NCBI RefSeq assembly: GCF_002210225.1
Contig: NZ_MWUJ01000022.1
Span: 1 to 39,174, forward strand
From: Geofilum rhodophaeum
GTDB taxonomy: Bacteria > Bacteroidota > Bacteroidia > Bacteroidales > Marinilabiliaceae
Direction: 5' to 3'
DNA: 39,174 nucleotides
Shown here: one piece after another, positions 32,245 through 39,174 of the stretch
Layout: each line of letters opens with the position of its first letter
Numbering within the stretch: the first letter of the stretch is position 1
Position numbers and translations under genes: made by a program
The notes under the pieces: model-generated
What the model was told of the DNA's origin: nothing
Database searches by the model: none
Seen by the model: only the letters and a program-made list of their open reading frames with translations

Positions 32245-33693
32245 TCATTGATTTGTCAGGCGTAAATAATTGCTTTCCTGAATTTTATAGTCGGTCAGGG
32301 CATCGGTCAGGTTGCCCGCTGCCTTTTGCCACTGGGCATTGGCTTCCAGCAGGTCGATGGTCGTCTCCATGCCCAGCTCGTAATGGTCCTTGCTCACCCG
32401 CCTGTTTTCCTCGGCCTGTTGCAGCGCCTCCCGGGCCATTTCCACACGACTTGCCGCATCGGCCAGATATAAACGGGCCTGTTCGTTCTCGAGCTGTAAG
32501 AGCTTTTGCGCCTGCAAAAGCTCCTGCTCCCGAATGTTGTACTCGGCCCTGGCCGCAGCCATTTTGCCCTTTCCTTCCCCAAAGGTGGTCAGCGGAATCT
32601 TAAGCGTTGCCATAATGCTGAGACCGTGACTCGAAAAATTGTCGGCATCCTGCCTGTCCACCATCAACCACGAATAGCCCACCGCCACGCCCGCCTGGGG
32701 CAGGTAGGCCCCGCGCACCAGTTTTATGTTTTCGCGGGCCAGCTCTGCCTTATTTTCCAGCAGCTGGTATTCCCTTCTTTCCGTGGCTATAGCCGAAGGC
32801 CGGGTCGTCCTGTCCTGATTTTCGATGTGCAGACTGTCCTCCACCCGCAGGGGGGTATGCAAATCCAGGCCCATGAGCCGACACAGCGACATCCCCGCCA
32901 GCTTCAAGCCCGTTTCTGCCCTTTGCACCTGCAAAGCGGCATCGTTGTACTTCACCTGCACCTTCAGCACCTCATTCCGGTTTACCATGCCCGTCTCGTA
33001 GCTGTCGCCCACCGTCTTCACCAGTTCGCCGAGTAAGGCTTTGTACTTCCTGGCCGTATGCAATTTGCTCTGCACCGCCAGATAGGTGTAATAGGCGCGG
33101 TCCGTCTCAAAAAGCAGGCGACTCCTTTCCTGGTCCCTGTTCGTCAGGGCCATTTTTTCGCCCAGCTTCGCCATTTTATTGGCGGCAGCAATGCGTCCGC
33201 CGCTGTAGAGGGGCTGCTCGGCCGAGATGCCCGCCAGGGCACCGCCGCGGAGTGTGATGTCCAGCGGGAGATAGGCATAGGATTGGAACAGGGGCGTGCC
33301 GTCGGGACCCGGTACCGGGTTGCCGGTGGGGTCGAGCACCAGATTGGGAACGAGCTCTCCCGTTGCGGGGTCAAAGACCTGCGTGGGCAAATAGAGCTCT
33401 TCCTGCAACTCGTTTTTGTTGTACAAAGCATAGCCCGATGCCGAAATATTGGGCAGTCGTGCCGAGCGTGCAGCCATTTTTTCACCCTCGGCCTTGTGGA
33501 GGGTCTCGTCGGCTATTTTTATGCTTTCATTGTTTTCCAGCGCCAGTCTCCGGCTCAGCTCCAGCGTCACCTGCAGCGTGTCCTCCCGGGCCTGCAACGT
33601 GTCCTCCCGGTCCCGAAGCCCATCCTCCTGGGCCTGCAGCGCCCCGCTTAGTCCCCAAAACAACAACCATCCAAATATTATCTTGCAGTACAT
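32245..33693 (-). CDS. TolC-like outer-membrane efflux protein
   Basis: A 482-residue outer-membrane factor. The start at 33693 gives a normal signal peptide (MYCKIIFGWLLFWGLSGALQA); a longer reading into the RND gene is not supported. The mature N-terminus carries three acidic heptads (QEDGLRD, REDTLQA, REDTLQV). Two OEP repeats follow, with the typical LTLELSRRLALENN start, LEKALYNIREQELLQAQKLLQLENEQARLYLADAASRV-type helices, and a NRRVSKDHYELGMETTIDLLEANAQWQKAAGNL hairpin near the C-terminus. It is the last gene of the three-gene efflux operon, 19 bp after the RND gene. Confidence 0.9.
   Translation of the reverse strand: MYCKIIFGWLLFWGLSGALQAQEDGLRDREDTLQAREDTLQVTLELSRRLALENNESIKIADETLHKAEGEKMAARSARLPNISASGYALYNKNELQEELYLPTQVFDPATGELVPNLVLDPTGNPVPGPDGTPLFQSYAYLPLDITLRGGALAGISAEQPLYSGGRIAAANKMAKLGEKMALTNRDQERSRLLFETDRAYYTYLAVQSKLHTARKYKALLGELVKTVGDSYETGMVNRNEVLKVQVKYNDAALQVQRAETGLKLAGMSLCRLMGLDLHTPLRVEDSLHIENQDRTTRPSAIATERREYQLLENKAELARENIKLVRGAYLPQAGVAVGYSWLMVDRQDADNFSSHGLSIMATLKIPLTTFGEGKGKMAAARAEYNIREQELLQAQKLLQLENEQARLYLADAASRVEMAREALQQAEENRRVSKDHYELGMETTIDLLEANAQWQKAAGNLTDALTDYKIQESNYLRLTNQ
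33568..33630 (-). repeat. three 21-bp degenerate repeats in the efflux gene
   Basis: The codons for residues 22-42 are three successive 21-bp units encoding QEDGLRD, REDTLQA and REDTLQV, just after the signal peptide. They look like a recent local duplication. Confidence 0.6.
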
Positions 33694-33712
33694 AAAGTCT
33701 CTTTTTTGCCGT

Positions 33713-36700
33713 TTAGTGAATGCGTATGCCATAGAAAACGGAATACAGAATGGGAATAAAAACCAAGGTAATGAGCGTTCCCACAATCAGTCCCCCAATA
33801 ATGGCCACCGCCATGGAACCGTACATAGGATCCGTTATCAGAGGCAGCATACCCAAAATGGTGGTCAACGAAGCCATAATGACCGGGCGCACCCTCAGAA
33901 TAGTAGCCGTCAGCAAGCCCTCGTAACGCGTGGTACAGTCCCCCAGCTGAATTTGTATCTCATCGAGCAGCACAATCGCATTTTTTATCAGCATGCCGGC
34001 CAGACCCAGCACCCCGATAATGGCGACAAAGGAGAAGGGCTGCCCGGTCAGCAACAGACCCGGAACAATGCCGATGATCGACATGGGCAGACAAAGGAGT
34101 ACGATCAAGGGGCGGCGGTAATCGTTGAACAGCAGGAGCAGCACCAGCACAATGATGCCAAAGGCCAGGGGAATGTAACTTAAAATGCCTTTCAGGGCAT
34201 CGTCCTTCAGTTCCGAGGCGCCCACCCATTTGAATTCATAGCCCGCAGGCAGCGGAATGGCCCGCACCGCTTTGTCGAGGTCGGCCTGCAGCTCTTCTGC
34301 GCTGAAGCCATCTTTGGGTTCGCATTGGGCCTGAATGGCCCGCTTTCCGTCCAGGCGACGCACCAGGGGCTCTTCCCAGCTCAGCTCCAGGTCGCGGGTA
34401 ACCGCGCTCAGCGGAACGGTGGTCAGGACTTCATCCACCATTTCTTCCACGGTGGTTGCACCCGCCGCCAGTTCGTAGAGGACCGACTGGTCGCTCACCT
34501 TTGTGAGATTCGGCAGGGTACCCCAAACCGGAACATCGTTCAGATCGTCAAAAGGCACTCCGTTTTTATCGCGGACCTGCAGCTTCACCGCCAGGGGGGT
34601 CTCCCCATCGTAGATGGTCGTCAGTGGAATGCCGTCGGTAGCTGCCAAAAGCGAAGTGCTGAGGTCGCCACGGCTCAGCCAGGAGCGGTTGGCAGCCAGC
34701 GGGTGGTAGGCGGCACTAACGACTTTGGTCTTTGCCTCCCAATCGTTACAAACGGTATGGGCATCCGTTTGCGGATGAGCCAGCATCAGCTCTTCAGCCT
34801 GCCGGCTCAAGTGTTTCAGCACCGCCGGATCGGGCCCCGTAAATTGCGCTTCCACACTGTGGGTAGAAGCCACCGACAAATTGTATTTGCGAATGCGGCT
34901 GACGATTTCGGGATAAGTCGCCCTGAGGTAGGCACTGAACTTCGGCTTCATCTCCACCATGGTGGCATAGTCCTCAAAGTTCACAATCAACTCCCCATAA
35001 TTGTCCGCATTCTCCGTGGCCATGCCCCTGACCAGACTGTAGCGCAGGGGTGTTTGGCCATGACTGCTCACCACCATTTTCACCTCCTCATGGCTGTTGA
35101 AGTGCGTCGTAATTTCTTTCAATACCTCGTTGACCCGGTCGGGTGAGGTCTCCCTGGGGAAGGCCAGTTCGATGTAAAACTGCTTGTAATTAAAGTCGGG
35201 GAAGAAAGTCTTGTTGACCCATTTAAAAGCGAAACCCACCCCCAGCAGCAAAATAAAAAACAGACCTATGGTCAGTCGCCGATGGTGCATACCCAGTCGC
35301 AAGGTAGCCCGCAGCAGGCGGTAGATCGGCTTGTCAAAAGCATCCTCATCCGCTTTTTGCGACTTCTTCTTTTTGTGCAGAAACAAGGCCGAAAACAAAG
35401 GCACCTGCGTCAGGGCCAGCAGCCAGCTGAGGAACAGCGAAATGGCCAGAACCAAAAACAAGTCGTGCACATAAGTGCCCGCCGTGTCCTGCGACAAAAA
35501 GGCAGGCAAAAAGGCCACAATCGCAATGATGGTGGCGCCCAGGAGGGGTTTGGCCGTCTTCACCGCCGGCTGCGTGAAAATCCTTTTGCTGCGCCGGCCC
35601 TTTTGCTGCGCCAATAAAATCCCGTCGAGCACCACAATGGCATTGTCCACCAGCATACCCATGGCCACAATAAAGGCCCCCAGAGAAATGCGCTGCAGCG
35701 TGCCCCCCAGCATCTGCAACAGCGGGAAAGTCGCCAGGATGGTAATAAGCAATCCCGCCCCAATGATTAAGCCACCCCGCACCCCCATGGTAAACATCAG
35801 CACCACAATAACAATCAGTACCGAAAGCAAAAGGTTCAGCAAGAAACCATTGATGGCCTCATCCACCTGTTCGGGCTGAAAGAAAACCTTTTGGAAATCG
35901 ATGCCGGCCGGAATCTGCCGACGCAGTTCCGCCATCTTTTCTTCCACCCTTTCGCCCACTTCCAGAATATTTTCGCCGTGTTCCATAGAAATGCCAATGG
36001 CCAGCGCCTTTTGGTTGTCCACAAACAGCGTATTGCGCAAAGGCGCTTCATAGCCCCTTTCGATGGAAGCAATGTCGCCCAGCTTAAACGACTCGCCCGT
36101 TAAGGAAGTCAGGAGGATTTGACGCAAATCCTCCTCGCTGGTCGCCTGCTGATCTACCCGAATCCGCAGCTGCTCATCGCCACTCCGGAAGTTGCCCGAG
36201 TAGGTCTGGGCACTTTGTTGATTAATCGCATTTAAAATTTGAACCGGCAAAACACCGAGGCGACTCATCTTGTCGCCGGTGATGCCGATGGTAATCTGGG
36301 GCTTTTGCCTGCCGTAGACCGCCACCCGTTTCACGCCTTCCACCTCCAAAAGGTTGTAGCGCAGGTAGTCGGCATACGCATTCATGTCCTGATAAGAGAA
36401 GCCCTCGTCGGCCGTCATCCCATAAAACATGCCGTACACATCGTTGAAATCGTCGATCACGATCGGCGTCTGGGTACCCGCAGGCAGTCTGGGTACCGCC
36501 AGCTCCAGCTTACGCCGCAAAAATTCCCAGCGCTGTTGCACCTCTTTTTGGGGAACCGTCATTTCCAGCGTAACCGCAATCACCGAGACATTCGCTTCAG
36601 AGCGGGATTCCACCTTGCGGATGTCCGAAAGGGCAGCCAGTTCATCTTCGAGCACCTTCGTGACCTTCAACTCTACCTCGTGCGCCGAGGCGCCCGGGTA

Positions 36701-36850
36701 CACCGTAATCACATTGGCCGCAATGATCTCAATTTCCGGGTCCTCCAGCTTACTCAGCTTCAGGTAAGAAAATATCCCACCCACAAAAACAGCCAAAAGC
36801 AGGAAGTAAACAATCCGGGTGTGCTTAAAAACCGCTTCAGATAAATGCAT
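33713..36850 (-). CDS. RND-family efflux permease
   Basis: A 1045-residue inner-membrane proton-driven pump. The N-terminus enters the first helix (RIVYFLLLAVFVGGIFSYLKL), then the porter domain begins (LEDPEIEIIAANVITVYPGASAHEVELKV). The membrane helix IVAMGMLVDNAIVVLDGIL holds the helix-4 relay position (Asp-Asn instead of the Asp-Asp of AcrB). A second half follows (FFPDFNYKQFYIELAFP ... GLAGMLIKNAIVLLDEI). Length and layout are those of HAE-type RND pumps; the exported compound cannot be inferred. It lies 8 bp after the membrane fusion protein gene. Confidence 0.92.
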   Translation of the reverse strand: MHLSEAVFKHTRIVYFLLLAVFVGGIFSYLKLSKLEDPEIEIIAANVITVYPGASAHEVELKVTKVLEDELAALSDIRKVESRSEANVSVIAVTLEMTVPQKEVQQRWEFLRRKLELAVPRLPAGTQTPIVIDDFNDVYGMFYGMTADEGFSYQDMNAYADYLRYNLLEVEGVKRVAVYGRQKPQITIGITGDKMSRLGVLPVQILNAINQQSAQTYSGNFRSGDEQLRIRVDQQATSEEDLRQILLTSLTGESFKLGDIASIERGYEAPLRNTLFVDNQKALAIGISMEHGENILEVGERVEEKMAELRRQIPAGIDFQKVFFQPEQVDEAINGFLLNLLLSVLIVIVVLMFTMGVRGGLIIGAGLLITILATFPLLQMLGGTLQRISLGAFIVAMGMLVDNAIVVLDGILLAQQKGRRSKRIFTQPAVKTAKPLLGATIIAIVAFLPAFLSQDTAGTYVHDLFLVLAISLFLSWLLALTQVPLFSALFLHKKKKSQKADEDAFDKPIYRLLRATLRLGMHHRRLTIGLFFILLLGVGFAFKWVNKTFFPDFNYKQFYIELAFPRETSPDRVNEVLKEITTHFNSHEEVKMVVSSHGQTPLRYSLVRGMATENADNYGELIVNFEDYATMVEMKPKFSAYLRATYPEIVSRIRKYNLSVASTHSVEAQFTGPDPAVLKHLSRQAEELMLAHPQTDAHTVCNDWEAKTKVVSAAYHPLAANRSWLSRGDLSTSLLAATDGIPLTTIYDGETPLAVKLQVRDKNGVPFDDLNDVPVWGTLPNLTKVSDQSVLYELAAGATTVEEMVDEVLTTVPLSAVTRDLELSWEEPLVRRLDGKRAIQAQCEPKDGFSAEELQADLDKAVRAIPLPAGYEFKWVGASELKDDALKGILSYIPLAFGIIVLVLLLLFNDYRRPLIVLLCLPMSIIGIVPGLLLTGQPFSFVAIIGVLGLAGMLIKNAIVLLDEIQIQLGDCTTRYEGLLTATILRVRPVIMASLTTILGMLPLITDPMYGSMAVAIIGGLIVGTLITLVFIPILYSVFYGIRIH

Positions 36851-36858
36851 CGTTCCGC

Positions 36859-37956
36859 TTATAAAATATTGCCAATATTGGATTCGCTGCGCGGCGGCAC
36901 CACGCGGACTTGCTCCCCTTCTGAAAGCAGGTTCAGACCTCCGGTAACCACCTCCTCACCGGCCTGCAGGCCGCTGCTGATCCTGGCCCGACCCCGATGT
37001 ACCAGATTTTCTACCTCCACCTGCCTGGCCGTCACCACCGAATCGCGCAGCACCCAAACAAAGCTGCCCCCGTCCCGTTCGAACAGTGCCTGGGCAGGGA
37101 TGCCCACCAGCGGACGGTCCGAGGTATTCACAAAAACCTTTACCGACAGATTCATTCCGGGCGCCAGCTGTGCGGCCGCCTCCCCCTCGCAGGCCAGGTA
37201 CAGCGTGTACAATCCGCTGCTGTTCGCCGTCTTTGCATCGGCATAGAGCTCCAGCGAGAAAGTCTCCCCCGGCACATCTTCCTGTCTGCCCTCAATTTTC
37301 GTGATCTTAGCCCGTTGCAGGTAGAGCGCCGCCGGCACCATAATCTCCACCTTAAAGCGCTCACCCGCCATCAGTGAGGCCACCGGCATGCCGCGGTCCA
37401 CCAGCTCCCCATTGTCGTAGTTCACCCTGGTCACATAACCCGAAAAAGGCGCGCGCAGTTGCGTATCCTTCAATTGATCCTGCACATTCTTCAGTCTCGC
37501 CTCCGCCTGTTCCTTGCCCGCCTTCATCTTTTCATAATCGTTGGCGGCCACACTTTGGCGTTCGTGCAACTCCTTAATGCGCTGGTATTCCGATTGCAAT
37601 TGCTGCACCTGCGTTTCCACCGCCCGCAGTTGCAGTTCGTAGTCGCGCGGATCCATCTCCGCAATCAAGTCGCCTTTAGACACAAAATCGCCCTCCTTCA
37701 CATGGTATTTTAAGATGGGACCGGCCACACGAAAAGCCAGCTTGACTTCCTGCTCCGCCTCCAGAATGCCCGGAAACTGCAGTTCCTGAATCGTGGGAAG
37801 GTGTTCGGCCCGGGCCGTTTTCACCATCTTTATATAGTCCCCTTGCGGGTCGGTCCGGCCCCTGCCACAGCCTGCCAGTAGCACAATGGCTGTAAGGAGA
37901 AAACCCAAAGGGAGCCGCTTTGCCACTCCCAAGCTTTTAAAGTCCATAGTATCCAT
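36859..37956 (-). CDS. membrane fusion (periplasmic adaptor) lipoprotein
   Basis: A 365-residue adaptor. The start at 37956 is chosen because it precedes a lipoprotein signal with lipobox LLAGC; an ATG 3 codons downstream is equally possible. First lipoyl half (LAFRVAGPILKYHVKEGDFVSKGDLIAEMDPRDYEL), then the α-hairpin (QVQQLQSEYQRIKELHERQSVAANDYEKMKAGKEQAEARLKNVQDQL). The second lipoyl half is LRAPFSGYVTRVNYDNGELVDRGMPVASL, and a β-barrel and membrane-proximal domain follow (LSVKVFVNT, PAQALFERDGGSFVWVL). It bridges the RND pump and the outer-membrane factor. It is the first gene of the MFP-RND-OMF operon. Confidence 0.9.
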   Translation of the reverse strand: MDTMDFKSLGVAKRLPLGFLLTAIVLLAGCGRGRTDPQGDYIKMVKTARAEHLPTIQELQFPGILEAEQEVKLAFRVAGPILKYHVKEGDFVSKGDLIAEMDPRDYELQLRAVETQVQQLQSEYQRIKELHERQSVAANDYEKMKAGKEQAEARLKNVQDQLKDTQLRAPFSGYVTRVNYDNGELVDRGMPVASLMAGERFKVEIMVPAALYLQRAKITKIEGRQEDVPGETFSLELYADAKTANSSGLYTLYLACEGEAAAQLAPGMNLSVKVFVNTSDRPLVGIPAQALFERDGGSFVWVLRDSVVTARQVEVENLVHRGRARISSGLQAGEEVVTGGLNLLSEGEQVRVVPPRSESNIGNIL

Positions 37957-38126
37957 GCTTAAAAGGTTCTTACTTATGCCCATACCGAGGTCTTCGAACT
38001 TTTGGAAAGTCATATGTAAAAGTAAGAATAAAATTAGTGTCTCTGTCATTAATCTGGACTTAAAAAACAGGGGGCTAAGACACTTGTGAAAAGGTGAATT
38101 GCATAGGCTTTAGAATGATTTTTTTG

Positions 38127-38134
38127 TATTTTTG
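38127..38134 (+). promoter_or_regulatory. -7 box of the nucleotidyltransferase unit
   Basis: TATTTTTG, a perfect TAnnTTTG match. Transcription would begin about 38140, at or just before the ATG of the 47-codon frame (38139). The 47-codon frame would therefore be leaderless or untranslated leader of the downstream gene. Confidence 0.5.
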
Positions 38135-38138
38135 AAAA

Positions 38139-38282
38139 ATGGAACAACCAGTATTCGATATAAATGCACGGTATGATGATTACAAAATGAGCTTTCAGAA
38201 AAAATGCACACCTGAATATACCGCCCTCTGGGTCGAAAACATAAAAAACAATCGGCAATGGATAAAAGCATTGATAAAATAG
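38139..38282 (+). CDS. 47-residue protein upstream of the nucleotidyltransferase
   Basis: A short frame (MEQPVFDINARYDDYKMSFQ start) of 47 codons that overlaps the next gene by 25 bp in a different frame. Composition is ordinary for a small soluble protein, with helical C-terminus (WVENIKNNRQWIKALIK). I recognise no family. The overlap with a minimal nucleotidyltransferase gene suggests translational coupling, as in two-gene modules. It is too short to be the HEPN toxin that commonly accompanies such enzymes. Confidence 0.45.
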   Translation: MEQPVFDINARYDDYKMSFQKKCTPEYTALWVENIKNNRQWIKALIK

Positions 38283-38575
38283 TCAGACAGTATATCTCAA
38301 CTGTGTCAACACAAACCCCTGGATTTATTACTGCCTACTTATTTGGATCCTTCGCTAAAAACTTACAGCAGCCAGATAGTGACATAGATATTGCGCTGGT
38401 AATTAGCGATTTGAAAGATTCAGAGAAGTTTGACACCCAAGTTCAATTGATGCTTCTGGCCTCACAGTTTGATTCAAGGATTGAGCCGCATCCACTATCT
38501 TTACAAGACCTGATATCAGATAATCCCTTTGTACTTGAAATTAAAAAAACGGGCATTGAAATAAGCACCCGCTAA
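38258..38575 (+). CDS. minimal nucleotidyltransferase (MNT-type)
   Basis: A 105-residue protein with the core of the DNA polymerase β superfamily: ITAYLFGSFAKNLQQPDSDIDIALVI, where GSF (30-32) and the metal-binding Asp42 and Asp44 are intact. It has only the catalytic domain. Members are often antitoxins that AMPylate or otherwise modify a HEPN partner. No HEPN gene is visible on either side, only the 47-codon frame upstream. It may be an orphan or a module with an unusual small partner. Confidence 0.82.
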   Translation: MDKSIDKIVRQYISTVSTQTPGFITAYLFGSFAKNLQQPDSDIDIALVISDLKDSEKFDTQVQLMLLASQFDSRIEPHPLSLQDLISDNPFVLEIKKTGIEISTR

Positions 38576-39174
38576 AGCACCATTGGCTCATATCCAGGTC
38601 CTCTGTTATAAGGAGCCTCAACACACCTTGCGGCTGCTTGTATTGGCTTTGCAATTTTGGCCTGCAGCAGCTTAATAAGTCCAATATGTCCGGTTCGGTC
38701 AATTCTTCCGCCAATTCCTCAATTGGAGCAAGCATCCTGTTAATATCTCCTATTTTTGGCTGATGGTGTAATAGATCAACAATTGTCAATGCAGGACTGG
38801 AAATATTGAAATATCCTGCATCTGATTTTCTTTGCTATATATTCTTATCAGGCCAGGTACTTGCTGTGAGAAACTTAATGTCGATCGCGTTTTTTGATTC
38901 ATGCATAGTAAATATTCTATAAGAGTATCATTTTATGCTACCATTCTCAAATAAGTACTATGATTTCTCTTTGATTCTGATTACTCTGCACACCCTTATG
39001 GTCAAAGATAGAGGGCTCAAGAGATATCAAACAGTCAAATTGTTATGATAAACCTATTGTAGCCTAACACAAACAAAAACAAACACCTACAAAAAACCAC
39101 TTCACAAAATAGCAACAAATGGAAAACATTCCTTAATTTTGAGCACCTTAATGTTTAACCCAAATTACAGCTAT
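38576..39174. other. right end of the window, no convincing gene
   Basis: About 600 bp without a gene I can support. An 82-codon leftward frame (38541-38789) begins with TTG and overlaps the nucleotidyltransferase gene; it may be a remnant of a larger gene, but nothing identifies it. An inverted repeat TGCAGGA (38790-38796) with TCCTGCA (38814-38820) lies just upstream of that frame. The remainder to the end is AT-rich and featureless by eye. Confidence 0.5.

Noticed and set aside
32031-32603. 190-codon plus-strand frame opposite the TolC-like gene
   Set aside because: Most of it is the antisense of the efflux gene and its residues are Pro/Arg/Cys-rich, as expected for a shadow frame.
38541-38789. 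82-codon leftward frame at the right edge
   Set aside because: It begins with TTG, overlaps the nucleotidyltransferase gene end and shows no recognisable family; kept only as a remark on the intergenic stretch.
1-39174. CRISPR array or insertion sequence
   Set aside because: No regularly spaced identical repeats with unique spacers and no transposase-like gene with terminal inverted repeats were seen.

Overview
The window looks like a chromosomal segment of a member of the Bacteroidota. Evidence: promoter boxes of the TAnnTTTG type, a TonB-dependent receptor with an N-terminal carboxypeptidase-regulatory domain, Bacteroidetes-type mobilisation proteins (BfmA/BtgA and DUF5712 families), short AraC-type copper regulators, and DUF2007 and SPOR proteins. 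Finer placement is not supported by what can be seen here.

Positions 1-7314 are an integrated mobile element, visibly more AT-rich than the rest. All eight genes read leftward: an RteC-like protein, an excisionase-type HTH protein, an AAA ATPase with a C-terminal HTH, a Toprim primase, a BfmA/BtgA mobilisation protein, a DUF5712 relaxase-like protein, ParA and a small ribbon-helix-helix partner. The element abuts the 3' end of a tRNA with a CAT anticodon (7240-7314), a classic attachment site. No integrase lies in the window, so the element must continue beyond position 1. A 9-bp-period repeat array between the ATPase and the primase genes, and a palindrome with direct repeats after the parA operon, are candidate replication and partition sites.

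From 7433 the DNA is ordinary chromosome: a HAD phosphatase, a SPOR lipoprotein and two tandem acidic lipoproteins. Next is a phosphate block (10967-19623): a PiT transporter with a PhoU-like tail, divergent from a PhoR/PhoB-like two-component pair, followed by a TonB receptor and its lipoprotein partner. The intergenic regions here, and one at 24.6 kb, carry 11-bp-spaced repeats ending in CTTAACAT. I read these as the Pho box of this lineage, so the block, plus a small secreted protein at 24162-24518, forms a putative Pho regulon.

The region 19880-24518 holds a coiled-coil membrane protein, a polyferredoxin paired with a DUF362 protein, a MORN-repeat (YwqK-like) protein and the small secreted protein. 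The region 24716-27829 is a copper module: a CopA-type ATPase carrying an extra C-terminal metal-binding domain, and an AraC regulator with a metal-binding N-terminus. After it come a TraB/GumN protein, tRNA-Val(GAC), MscL, a PAP2 enzyme, a GT2 glycosyltransferase, a DUF2007 protein and an exported protein of unknown function. The segment 32245-37956 is a complete MFP-RND-OMF efflux operon. The right edge holds a minimal nucleotidyltransferase preceded by a 47-codon overlapping reading frame, then about 600 bases in which I see no convincing gene.
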